From Notospermus geniculatus (taxonomy: Eukaryota > Nemertea > Pilidiophora > Heteronemertea > Lineidae), in NCBI GenBank assembly GCA_002633025.1, contig NMRB01000610.1, forward strand, positions 228,243-292,242: a stretch of 64,000 bases of DNA, read 5' to 3'. Made by a program: the position numbers and the translations under genes. Position 1 is the stretch's first letter, and every line of letters begins with the position of its first letter. The notes below the pieces were generated by a model. The model was not told where the DNA came from. It did no database searches and worked only from the letters and a program-made list of their open reading frames with translations. Positions 46,196 through 58,600 of this stretch are shown here, one piece after another.

Positions 46196-47365
46196 CACCT
46201 CCTTTTCTGTCGTTCTTTTCAATAACAAAAGGGTCTTTTCATTATATTCGTATTAGTAGCGGGAGGTGAGAGCCCAAAGCGGGCATAATAATTGGCCTTC
46301 ATCTTTCATAGGACAAGAAGCTAATTCCCTCCTTTTCATTAGATGGACATTTGTTGAAAGTGACAAGCCCATTAACTGGATACTGTTAGGCTACTGTGGC
46401 CAGGTTTTGTCCCGGACACCCCCTATGTTCACAGCGCACTAGGGGTCGAAATTCGCCCGGGGGAAAAGACAAAAAGCGCAAGACGAAAATCTTAAGATTG
46501 TTAAGAAAGTGATCCGTGTTTCCAACGGGCCAAACCTACTGAAGACTGATACACCCGTATCGTCATAAACTCAAAGAGTGTAATTAAAAAATGTTTTTGT
46601 GGAAGACGGTGGTATTAAAAGTGGCGAGTAGTTGATGAACAGATACGGGTATCATTAGCTTGACTGAGGTGGCCGAAGTCTTTATGGTGCACATCCGAGT
46701 TGACTAGCGCCCGTCGGACTTGTAACTTTCAGATGCTGGCGTCAGTACCCTCTCGCGATCCTTTACCTCGGAGAGACAAAGCCAGTGAATATTACTCCAC
46801 AACGCTATTATCTTACAAGATATTATAGTTTTTCTTCGCGCAAACTCGGTTACTCGAGACGGGACCTCTAGCGAGGGAGCGCGATTCTGCTTCGGGGTGG
46901 ACGGTCTTGCCGTCCGGCTCGGCCACCTCACCCCGGGAAGCTACCCAAGCTAATATCTCACATTGTCTCCTCATTTTATTAATAAACTAAACGTCTTGTA
47001 TCCATATTTCTATAATCCTTACGATCGGTGACATTTTGACCATACAGGACTACCGTCTGCGGGGCCGTCGATCAAGAATAAAGTCTTTTAATTCTCAAAG
47101 ACGGAAGACAATATGAGGCAATTACAAAAGAGGAATAAAGCACCATTGTTTGGACATCTTGAGATTCAACCTAAACGTCTTTCCCACAGACCCTTTTGTG
47201 CTTTTCGCGTCCTGTGATCGAGAGGTCAAGCTTAAAATTGAAATTCTGCTTGTCGTCCACTGTCAGTGGTAAATACTGCAAAAAAATGTAAAAAAATGTA
47301 AAATTTGTAAAAAAAAATGTAAAATGTAATACTGCAAAAAAATGTAAAAATGTAAAAAAAGGTAA
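46196..47365. other. 1,170-base block with no visible difference from copy 1 (28,639-29,808)
   Basis: Counterpart of the block at 28,639. Boundaries are the first differing bases: C at 46,195 against G at 28,638, and T at 47,366 against C at 29,809. Both spans are exactly 1,170 bases. Confidence 0.7.
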
Positions 47366-47398
47366 TGGTAATGTATAAATGCGTTTTGTGATTTCTGA

Positions 47399-47657
47399 GG
47401 TTAAAGATAATGTATCATTACTTTATTGTTTACATTCATTGTTTATAAATATGGATGTTTACATTATGTTATTTTGGACTTTTGGGATATGCCAACCCAC
47501 CAAATTGAATACTTTCGATATCAGGTGAATTTGTAGTGGGGCATGCCACCAACAAATTACTCATAAGACAGAGAAAGACTGGACACAAACAAACAAAATG
47601 TAAATAAGCAACGATTTTCGTCCCCCGCGAAAATACCCGTGATACATTATCTTTAAT
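47399..47657 (-). mobile_element. Family J MITE, copy 2
   Basis: Equivalent of 29,842-30,103. Confidence 0.8.
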
Positions 47658-47956
47658 GTTGGAAACTGACAACTCTCGTAAACTGAAAATCTGGTGTCGT
47701 CCGCTGTGGTAAATAGTGTCAAAAAGTGTTAAAACGTACTGGCAATGTAAAAATGTAAATTTTTGTCGGTAGTGGATGACATTGATTTTTGAGGTTAATG
47801 ATGGAAACTGTCGACAAAATACGTCCGTCGTATGAGACAGTAAGCCGTGGTGCCTTGTACCATGTGTCCTTTCAAGGGCTAGTAAAAGACCCATCCAAGT
47901 GCGGAACATGAGTAGCTTGAGATGGCCTCTTCCGTACTTATTAGGGCCAATAATAG

Positions 47957-48346
47957 GGAGTTTTCGCAAATCTGACGAAAAACGAAGTACGAAATACGAA
48001 ATTGGACGTCATATCCATGACGTAATGTATTTCAGGAAATGGTTGGTACCACAAATGTCCCTCCTGCCAGTGCGTCTTTTAACATGTCATGTAAGATCGA
48101 AAGAGTTATGGCGCATCTTGAATTTTTAAATTTCCAATTCGTATCAACGAAGTGGAAACGAAAGATAAATTTAAAAGTTTAATATACACCGTATCTTTGT
48201 CGTCCTAACGTCATATGCTAAAAGACGCTCCTGCAGCATGCGATATTTATGGTACCAGCCATTTCCTGAAATACATTACGTCATAGATATGACATCCAAT
48301 TTCGTATTTCGTACTTCGTTTTTCGTCAGATTTGCGAAAACTCCCT
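47957..48346. mobile_element. Family C MITE, full length, copy 2 only
   Basis: Complete 390-bp element, ends GGGAGTTTTCGCAAATCTGA and its near inverse ...GCGAAAACTCCC, flanked by TA on both sides. Copy 1 has no element at the matching site (about 30,385). This is the best reference copy of family C in the window. Confidence 0.9.
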
Positions 48347-49324
48347 AATGCTGCGGCTTTGACCCTGACGGAAATATCAAATACAAATACTGTCGACAAA
48401 AGCAGACGAAAACTTCCTCTTCAAATCCCAAATCCTTCCCGGAAACCCGAAACCTTTCGAATATGTAAATTTATCTTAGATCAATTCCCAGAAACCAACA
48501 TGTAGAACCCTTCAAATAAATTAATCGACACTTATTGAAACGTGTCAACCTCGTGCAAAATAGGGTTCGCTGATGACAGGTCCGCAGCCAGCCTCACCCC
48601 AGAACAAATAGACATGAACCCCTTATTTCCAGAACTAACGCAACACGACACAATCAGCATTGAAATCTTCGGCATTATTATTGTTACTAGGTATCGCTTG
48701 TCACGCCATTTGTGGTCAACTGTCATTCTAAATCGCAACATATGCAATAGATCGAAATTCCCAATTCTCAAAATTCAGCTCTTGGAGAAATTATTTATGG
48801 GGCGAAGAATGCTATAAATTAGTGCGCGTGGTGGAAATTCTTTGAACAAACACGGAATCAGCCGAGGCATATTGGTCGGGAGCACGAGAGAGGCACTCTT
48901 TTGTGTTTCAAATTTGCAAGACTCATTCAAAAGCAATCTTTACCCGTGGAGTGCTTTTGACCGGTTTGTAGCATTGTTGTTGAGGACATTTGAAAACCGC
49001 GTCAATGACAATAATGATATTATTTCCTTAGGTTTTATCATTTTAGGTCTCAATGAACAGCAGAAGGCGAGACCATTGCCCGTGCCAGAGACCGATTTTT
49101 GAACAAAATATCATCGTATATCTACATGTAGTCGCTTATTTCATTCATGCGTTGAAAAAAGGTTATAAAAAATTCATAATAAAGAGGGCAAAGGGGTCAC
49201 CCCGCTGATGATAACATTAAACGTTTACGTTTGTTTATTTGTCTTCAACTTCAAATAAAAAGTGCGTTAACGTTAGTGTTTATTCGGAAAGTTTAAGAAA
49301 TCTCTCACAAAACGATAACACTAA

Positions 49325-49960
49325 AGCCGAGTTTACATTGAGGTATACGGTATACAGACACGCTCACAAAGACTTCGTGATCATGAACCCTTTGTTAGTC
49401 CATTTCCAGCGTGTCCGTATACCGTATACCTCTATCGAGAGGTTAAGAAATCGCTCTGTTAACGGTTACACTAACGCTATTTCTGACGTACATGTACATT
49501 TGCAATGAAAAAAATAACGTTAGCGTTAGCGTTAACGCAGCGATTTCTTAACATCGCGTATGTAAAACAAGTGTAACATCTGCGAGTGTTTCTGTAGCTC
49601 AGTGTTCCCCAACAATAGACACGGCCTAGAATGGTTATTGTTGGGTTAGTTGCCGTTTAATCCGTCAGGAGGGAAACAATAAGAAAAACACAGAAATACG
49701 GGGAACACAGATCGATGTTACACCGGCCTAACGATAACGCTATTTCTGAGTACATGTACATTTGCAATGTTAAAAGTGACGTTGGCGTTAGTGTTATCAT
49801 CAACGGAGCGATTTCTTGAACTCTCGTATAAGAAATCACTCCGCGTAACACTAACGCTGTTTCTTACGTAAAGGGTTACATTACTATAATTTTGCAATGT
49901 AAAATAAAGTTAACGTTGGCGTTACCCTTAGCGGAATAATCACTTAAAACTCCCTAGTTT
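49325..49960. mobile_element. Cluster of short TIR elements upstream of the transferase gene, copy 2
   Basis: Equivalent of 31,388-32,030, with the same GTATACCGTATACC, GAAATCGCTCTG and CAGTGTTCCCCAACAATAG units in the same order. Confidence 0.7.
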
Positions 49961-50001
49961 TAGAGATTTTTTGAATTTTTGACAAGCTTTTCGATGAAGA
50001 G

Positions 50002-50479
50002 NNNNNNNNNNNNNNNNNNNNNNNNNNNNNNNNNNNNNNNNNNNNNNNNNNNNNNNNNNNNNNNNNNNNNNNNNNNNNNNNNNNNNNNNNNNNNNNNNNN
50101 NNNNNNNNNNNNNNNNNNNNNNNNNNNNNNNNNNNNNNNNNNNNNNNNNNNNNNNNNNNNNNNNNNNNNNNNNNNNNNNNNNNNNNNNNNNNNNNNNNNN
50201 NNNNNNNNNNNNNNNNNNNNNNNNNNNNNNNNNNNNNNNNNNNNNNNNNNNNNNNNNNNNNNNNNNNNNNNNNNNNNNNNNNNNNNNNNNNNNNNNNNNN
50301 NNNNNNNNNNNNNNNNNNNNNNNNNNNNNNNNNNNNNNNNNNNNNNNNNNNNNNNNNNNNNNNNNNNNNNNNNNNNNNNNNNNNNNNNNNNNNNNNNNNN
50401 NNNNNNNNNNNNNNNNNNNNNNNNNNNNNNNNNNNNNNNNNNNNNNNNNNNNNNNNNNNNNNNNNNNNNNNNNNNNNNN
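50002..50479. other. Assembly gap, 478 N
   Basis: The unresolved bases interrupt copy 2 exactly where copy 1 continues with ~1.8 kb not seen in copy 2. Sequence resumes inside a family B element, so the gap was probably caused by repeats. Confidence 1.
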
Positions 50480-50942
50480 AAAAAATCGTAAAACGGGCTA
50501 GAACGTGTACCCTTGGCCAAATAATGCTTCGATGTACTGGAGCACCCTTCCCATCCACGAAGTTCGTAAAAAGACTGTAAAACGTTGCCACTACGTCCAC
50601 TCCGTTCGCACACAGTTTGAGCCCGTTCGGCATTTTCAAGAACGTACTGAGAACTAGCTTAATAGTGTGATTGGGGCATTACCGCTAGTAATACCCCCAT
50701 CACACTGAAGTCGTTCTCAAAACGTCCTGCCCCGTCCTAAAAAAATCGTAAAACGGGCTAGAACGTGTACCCTTGGCCAAATAATGCTTCGATGTACTGG
50801 AGCACCCTTCCCATCCACGAAGTTCGTAAAAAGATTGTAAAACGTTGCCACCACGTCCACTCCGTTCGCACACAGTTTGAGCCCGTTCGGCAAAATTTTC
50901 AAGAACGTACTGAGAACTAGCTCAGTGTGATGGGGGTATAAG
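50480..50942 (-). mobile_element. Two tandem family B MITEs, minus orientation
   Basis: Two nearly identical units share AAAAATCGTAAAACGGGC and CTTGGCCAAATAATGCTTCG; the first begins in the gap. The ends CCCCCATCACACTGAAG and CTCAGTGTGATGGGGG are clear in the second unit. Confidence 0.85.
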
Positions 50943-51943
50943 GCGCACAGACCCTGAACAAGGCTCATAAGTGTGAACTATAAAAAACTAAGTGCCACAG
51001 CAGGTGACATAAATCCAAATAAATGACGAAATAATGAACTACACGGGACTTGAGCAACAAAAGCTAAGTAACCATATTTACCGCCCCTGGAGTCTGGATC
51101 GTTCCCGACCCCCGGGCGATAGCCCACATTTAACACCGGCAAAACCAATTGTTCGCCATTATTTCACATCCGTTTATAGCCTATTAGAAATATCACATTG
51201 TATGACCAACTGTCTTATGATCATCTACGTGCACTTTGTCAACATTGCCAACATTGCCAAAAATGAAAAGTGTTTACGGAGGTCTATTAGCAATTTCATT
51301 TGTAAGTCGAATTTGATAAATTTGTAGTGATTTGTTTCATAAATTTAAAGTTGTAATGATTTATGATGCGTTTTTGGTTCGTCGGCACTGACGAGTTAGG
51401 GGCCGTCTCAAAATTGTTTTGATGCCAAAAAAGACGAAGTNTGGGGGGGGGGGGGGTCTCAATTTGGAGAAGCCCACTTCATCATTTTTACAAGAGAATG
51501 ACTTTTTTATATGCAGTCTTCAGAAAGGAACAAGGTTCTGGCTACATGGGCCTACTATGGACTGTATGAGTCAGAGCTACGAACTTCCAAATGGATGAAG
51601 CCAAAGTCAAGTGCCCACTTCATCTTTTCAAGGGGGGAGGTGGTCAGGAAAAAGATGAAGTCACTTCGTCTTTTTGGCATCAATGTAATTTTGAGACGGT
51701 TCCTTATTTGAGTCGCAAGCTCTGTGGTTGCAAGCAGGTTTGATGAGAAGATAAGAAGAATAAAAGGAGAGGTGATAAAGATCAGAGTTAAAGAATTCGG
51801 TTTTGTGTTTGAAGAAAACGATGCTATTGTTGCAGAACGTATGGTCAGCGACAGTGTAAGTTGCTTGTCATTCAATTTGATATGCGGCGCATGACAACAA
51901 GGTACAAAATATCTAATTAGTGTTCGTAGATCTATTACATTAG

Positions 51944-52915
51944 TGAGGTTTCGCAAATCTGACGAAACACGAAGTACGAAATACGAAATTGGACTTCATT
52001 TCCATGACGTAATGTATTTCAGGAGATGGTTGCTACCACAAATATCGCCTGCTGCAAGAGCGTCTTTTAGCGTAAAGGCCCGTTTACACATGCAACTTTT
52101 CATATGCAACTTCATGCAACTTGTTGCATAAACCTGATGAGACAAAAAAGTTTCATAAAAGTTGCATGTGTAAACGGGTCTGCAACTTGTTGCAACTCGA
52201 TCACGCTGGAGGTTGCATCGAAGTTGCAAGTTGCTGCAACCTGCAACTAGTTGCAGTCCACCGGTTTTCGTTTACACATTGCAACATCCAGCGCGATAAG
52301 TTGCAAAAGTTAGCAACAAGTTGCATGAATTTGGGCGGGAACCCTTTGTTCCGCAGTCATTTTGGGTTTAGTATACGTCACATGATTTCTTGCTGTATTC
52401 TCATTGGTCAGCAACGTGCAACTTGTTGCAACTTCACCAGAAAATAGGATCTGGATCCTAAATTTGCAACACGTTGCAGTAATTTGCAACAAGTTGCAGT
52501 AGTTAGTTGCAACAAGTTCCATACCTGTTTACACAATGCAACTTTGATGAAATTTTTGGTCTCATCAGGTTTATGCAACAAGTTGCATGAAGTTGCATAT
52601 GAAAAGTTGCATGTGTAAACGGGCCTTTAACCGTCCCAGGTAGTTTGCAACAAGTTGCAAGTTGCTGCAACTTGCAACTTGGTGCAACCTAGTGTAAACC
52701 GGCCTTAAGACGTTAGATCGATAGGGTTATGGTGTGTATTAAACTTTAAAATTTATCATTCGTTTCCACTTCGCATCTAAAAAGTGGGAATTTAAAAATT
52801 CAAGATGTACCATAAGTCTCTCGGTCTTACATGATATGCTAAAAGGCGCACTGGCAGCAGGGACATTTGTGGTACCAACCATCTCCAGAAATACATTAGG
52901 TCCTGGAACGTTTCT
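51944..52915 (+). mobile_element. Family C MITE, copy 2, split by nested element D
   Basis: Left part 51,944-52,076 and right part about 52,709-52,915 equal the uninterrupted copy at 34,917-35,255. Confidence 0.85.
52077..52708. mobile_element. Element D: 632-bp TIR element packed with GTTGCA motifs, copy 2 only
   Basis: The ends AGGCCCGTTTACAC and GTGTAAACCGGCCT are flanked by TAA on both sides, and the empty site exists in copy 1 near 35,048. An internal inverse of the left end (GTGTAAACGGGCCT, about 52,612-52,626) suggests a composite. The interior is dominated by dozens of TTGCAAC/GTTGCAA words. Confidence 0.9.
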
Positions 52916-52919
52916 ATAG

Positions 52920-53080
52920 GAAATTTATTAGGAGCAGCTCAGTTAGCGCATCATTTGATCCTTTCAGACCAGGTGAGAATACAAAATTTGATCTCGGCCG
53001 GGAATTGAATCCGTGACCACTCAGCTCGGTCTCGAGTTCGACGCTCAACCACTCCGCCATTGCGGTCCCCAACAGCCACC
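52920..53080 (-). mobile_element. Second tRNA-derived SINE type, copy 2
   Basis: Equivalent of 35,270-35,425, with the same A-box and B-box-like motifs on the minus strand. Confidence 0.55.
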
Positions 53081-54426
53081 TGATGGTATGAATGAATTCC
53101 AGTTTTTAACAGCCCTTTCGAATGCATCCGTACAGCAGAAAAAAAGCAAATGCATGCACGAACGTGCTGTCATCCATTCTACCATTGGCTAGATTCACTA
53201 TAAGACCAGTAACAGTCTTTATGAATATCAGTTATTTGGTGAGTATGAATAAAAACTAGTAAATGCTTGGTTTGCTTTTTTTCTAATGTGCAAAATAATA
53301 TACATGTAATGCGTTGGCGAGTCCTGCACGAAACTGAAGTAAAAGCATTTACTACGTTATGCACGCCATCCATTCCAATATCTTGTTACTTGGATATGCC
53401 TACGTAACATAGACTTTTTCTATAGTGTGAGGAAAAACTATCTCATTCTATACATCTCATTCTATACATGTAGTGTGATAGGAAAAACTGTCTCGTGGAA
53501 AACTGTCCCGGTAATAACTAGTATAACCAACATCTCGTAACTTGGATGCGTACATGTAACATACACTTTTTCTGTGTGTGGAAAAACTATCTCATTCTAT
53601 AGTGTGATAGGAAAAACTGTCTCATGGAAAACTGTCCTGGCACAAACTAGTTTAAATACTTATAATCCGGCAACGGATTCATCGGTCGTTCGGATATTTT
53701 TCAGGGGGGGGGGGTTTAACCAGGAATTTCCTACACAAATACGGAATGAAAAAATAAAGCAAAATATCTTACAAAAAATTCTTACCGTGTTGAATGAGTT
53801 TCTTGTCCTCTTCGCTAACAACTTGTTCCTGACAACATTTCCCGCTCAAATAACACCGAAGTATTTCCGCGGTGATAACCTCCCCTGGGAATGTCATGGC
53901 CGATCCTGCGCCGTCGGGACGATTAGTAGCCTCCATTCCGTGGTCGGCCATTTATATACGGGGTCCTTGACGCGTGCACCAGGTAAAATACTGGTGGCCA
54001 CGTGTCGCCCATTGTCAAACCACCAGAGACATTACCGCCACGCTCCGGCGCGAGCGCAACGACCAATCATGGAACCTCAAAGCGCTCGCGCAAGTGACGT
54101 CACGAAGGCGCGTGCTGGATGCGCAAGTTACCCTTGGGAGTGGATGAAGACGGTTTGAAAAGCTTTCTTGATTCTCCCGCTACACATTGATGGACAATAA
54201 TCATTATCATATCGTTTAGTAATTGTTAACAATAATAATGATGACATCAATAATTTGATATGGCGCTATTCCGTGGACAATGTCCGTGTTCTTTGCGCTG
54301 CCTCTGAATTAATTGGCAACACTACTTGTTTCGCAACAAACACATTCAAGTCATGAAAAAACCGTTGTTTTTAAACTTTTTTCTCATTCTTCAGTTCCTT
54401 TTCGTTATTCATACCAACCAAGTTAT

Positions 54427-54815
54427 TGGCGAGGTTTCGCAAATCTGACGAAACATGAAGTACGAAATACGAAATTCAACTTCATTTCCTGGACCTAATG
54501 TATTTCTGGAGATGGTTGGTACCACAAATATCCCTGCTGCCAGTGCGTTTTTTAGCATATCATGTAAGACTGAGAGAGTTATGGTGCATCTTGAATTTTT
54601 AAATTTCCACTTCGTAGCTACGAGGTGCAAACGAAAGGTAAATTTCAAAGTTTATTATACACCGTAACTCTATCTGTCTAATAGGCTATCATACGCTAAA
54701 AAACCGCTCTTGCAGCAGGCGATACATGTATTTGTGGTACCAACCATCTCCTGAATACATTACGTCATGCAAATAAAGTCCAATTTCGTATTTCGTACTT
54801 CGCGTTTCGTCAGGT
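54427..54815. mobile_element. Family C MITE, full length, copy 2
   Basis: Equivalent of 36,702-37,097, beginning GCGAGGTTTCGCAAATCTG. Confidence 0.85.
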
Positions 54816-55614
54816 GAGCGCTCACCGATTGATGGGCGGTAACTCGTTATTCACTCACAAAACCTTGTGTCACAGTGGACTTACTGAGTTGTCAACAAAC
54901 TTACTAGTATTTACACCCTGTGGTTTTAACCCAGTTTATAGTAAATCAATCGTCGTTTAACCAATCATATATAATCCGCCTGTTCTTATGAATAAGGGGT
55001 GGACATGGTAATCCCTTCATTGACTCTATTCACCATTGGACTAACAGGGTGTAGCCTGTTCCCTTTACGTGCTTTGTACTCTTTCCCCACATTCGTCCTA
55101 TTCGTCTCTGTGTCAAGAATTTTGTGTTTGTGACTTCATGGTTTTCCCTGCATTTCTTCACGTGTTTTGGGTATCATTGGGAATCTCACAAATCAAATGA
55201 CGTCATAGCGGTGTTGCTGAGCAGGACATTGTAATCGGTGGCATACGTCAGCAGTTAATGCATATTTGGTATGTAAGTGTAGGCCTATACCATGTACATG
55301 TATGTACGTTGATGTATGCATGTCCACGACTAGGGCCTTTGTCCATGTCCATCAGCAGTAGCCTACATGTAGGCCTATATTTTCGGCGTGTAGGCCTGTA
55401 GCCTACTCCGTCAGGCACGACGTAGGCCTACAGGACACGACTTTGGCTATTTCCATCAGGGTCTGGGATTGATCATTTAACCTGATTCAGTCCATATCTA
55501 GGCCTCTAGCAATGGTAATACATGTAGTCTTTAGATACACTTCCATTCCATAGCGCAGGCTGATTTCTTTCGATCAAAGACTGTCATTAATTCTTCGTCT
55601 CATTTATAGAAACA

Positions 55615-58600
55615 ATGGCGACAGTGACCATCAAACCCTTCAGAGCTTTAGTAAGTTCTGTCGTTCTGCTTTTCTTGATTTGCACTGTTCTGCTGATGTT
55701 GACCATCAACAAGAATGGGAAAGACGCCGCCTATCGGCGAGTCAGTGAAAGCTCGGTGAAATTCAGCGGAAATCGGGAAGAACTGGACCTCTCCGCTGTG
55801 ACGAGATGGGAAAGGTTGCAAGAAAAAGCGGCCATTGGGGACGAGGTCAAGGTCGTACCGCTCGGGAAGAAAAGCGATTCTTCCATTTTGTTTGCGAAGG
55901 ATGTGGCGGAATTCGCAAAGAAAAAAGGTAATAAGCATCAGAGGGTAGTTGTAAGATGACAGTGATGGATGACAACAAGTTTTGCATTACCACCAGTTAC
56001 AGTGTAGGCCAACATGAAAAGACCAGAAATTCGGGCGAGGGAATCAGTCAGACCCTTTCCCTGCCGGAAATTTCATTAAAATAAAAAGGGCCAGGTCATG
56101 AAATCTCACAGAAATCCTGTTAGGTATTCTTTGGAAAGCGCTCATCGAGAGCTATCCAGTATATTATACCTGTGTTTCAGTGCTTTTCAGCGTTCTTGGC
56201 CTACATTGCCTCAGTGAATTTTTGCACCATTGGTCTTGGCAGTGAAGGGCTTAGTGCAAGAGATGATAAGGCCTACTGTGATAAAAAGTCAATGTGGCGA
56301 CACACTAGATATCCTGAAAGCCGGTGTAACGTCGATCAGTGTTCCCCGTATTTCTGTGTCTTTCTTATTGTTTCCCTCCTGACGGATTAAGCGGCAACTA
56401 ACCCAACAATAACCATTCTAGGCCGTGTCTATTGTTGGGGAACACTGAGCTACAGAAACACTCACAGATGTTACACTTGCCATGACAGCTCAGAAGGGGT
56501 ACACAAACCTTGGGCCTAGTGCATTGTACAGATCGTAAGCACAGGAGCCAACTGTACAAATGCACTAGGCCAAGGTTTGTTTACCCCTTCTGAGCTGTCA
56601 TGACCGACTTTCGCATGATGTCTATTACACAATAAAATCATTCAGTACTTACCATTCCAGTTTCTCCACGCCAAGGAAGTCATTCAAAAATCTTGGAGAA
56701 GAACAGCGATATTCTTCTAAAATTGCAGCGGCGTATGCTCGTACCGGGAAATCGGCCGCCCGACTCGGCCTATAATATCAACGTCACGTTCAGCGACTAC
56801 ATCTCCCTCGATAGAAAAGTCATCGACAGCAGGCCACCGCAATGCACAGAGATTGAGTACGAAGTAAGAATTGGTTTATGGTGGCTCTATATTCTGTCTG
56901 CCTGTTATAATTTTTCAGTCAGCACAATGCCAGCTTTCTACTCTGATGAAATCACGCGGTCGGTCAATTTGTCCAACTCGGAATCTGTTTGAATTCCGAC
57001 CATCACTGGGAGCGCACGTACCAAAATTACCGATGGGCGAGACAAAGGCCTTTACAAAAAGAAGTCAGTTTGTGCTCAGTCAGCCGTATCGCTCGATGCC
57101 ACCGCATTGTACTAGTGCCTTAAGCCTAGGTCACACTGTGGCGACTTAAGGCTGATTCATACTCCGTCCGGATTTTGCGCCGACTATGATCAATTTCACT
57201 GCGTGTGCACATTCACGTCGTGGAAACCTGCGATCAGTTTCATGCGCTTGACGGTCCGCAAGCGAGTATGAATCAGCCCTTAGGCGGGCGAATCACCGCG
57301 AACTAAAACGAAATGGTCGATGGACCATGAACATACCTCTCTCTGTCATTGCAACATTAGCTGTGCTTACACTACATAGAAATCCCCGGGCTTATTGAGC
57401 CCGTGTCAAGCCCGGGCCTGAAAAAAACCCGCCTGAGACCCGGCGAGCGTCTATACTACTAAAATCTAGCTGAACTTAATTGCTACGCCCGGCGATAGGG
57501 TCGCTACTGGCACGCACTCTTCACAAAGAGGAGGCGCTAAATTGGAGTGCTGGCTTTTTACCGCGCATGCCCACAAGACACGCCGCCTGTCGCGGTGTTC
57601 AAGAACTAGACAAAGCCCGGGTCTATTGCGTCTACACTACCGGTACTTAAAAAACCCGCTGGAGACGCGGGTCTAAATTAAGCCCTCCAAAAACCCTTCG
57701 AAATCGGAGGGTTCAAAAAGCCCGGACTTTTCATCCCCGGGTCTATTAGACCCGCGCTTTTAACAGGTGTAGACAGAAAAAGCCCGGGTGAGACGCGGGT
57801 TTTTATGTAGTGTAAACAGGGCTATAATGTCCAAAGGTGTGAGCACATGGTCCATGGTCCATTTCATTCTAATTCGCGGGGATTCGCCCGCCAAAGTCGC
57901 CACAGTGTGACCTAGGCTTTAAGCATATGGCGCACACGAGCGATTTTTTGAGCGATTTTCTAGGCGACTAGCCTTGCGACTACAGGAGCGACTGAACATA
58001 TTTTTAGTTTTTTTACTCGTTTGCGGCAAATGCTTCACTGGGAGATGAGTGATGTCGCGGATGACATCACTGATCGACCTCAAAGGTAATTATTGCATGC
58101 GACCTAGTAGTCGCATCGGTAGTCGCCCCCATTTTAGTCGCTCGTGTGCGCCATGCTTATAGGCCTCCATACACTTGCCGAAATTTCCTGCCGACGGCAG
58201 CGTGATACAGCCGAGAGGAGGCCGTCCTGCACTGAAAAATGTACCGCGAAGAGCGGGCATTAGTCCAACTTAAATCGTTCGTTGAAAGTAAAGAATAGGT
58301 GGGTTTAGAAATTAAACGATAAACGTAAACTTTACGACAACGTTATTTTTCATACTACACATTAGCCTATTAGCCCTCACCAGATTTTATATTGCATTTT
58401 CGGTACAAAAAAAACGTTGTCGTTAACGTTTACTTTTATCGTTTGATTTCTAAACCTCCGTAATATCTACCCTAAATTTCAGACTAGTACCTTACCCACC
58501 GCAAGCATCGTCATCCCGTTTCACAACGAGGCCCTCTCCATGCTCCTGCGCACTGTGCACAGTATTTTGAACAACGCACCGGATGAACTTTTGGCTGACG

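Noticed and set aside
49944-50639. Apparent long open frames across the N gap
   Set aside because: They consist mostly of unresolved bases and carry no information.
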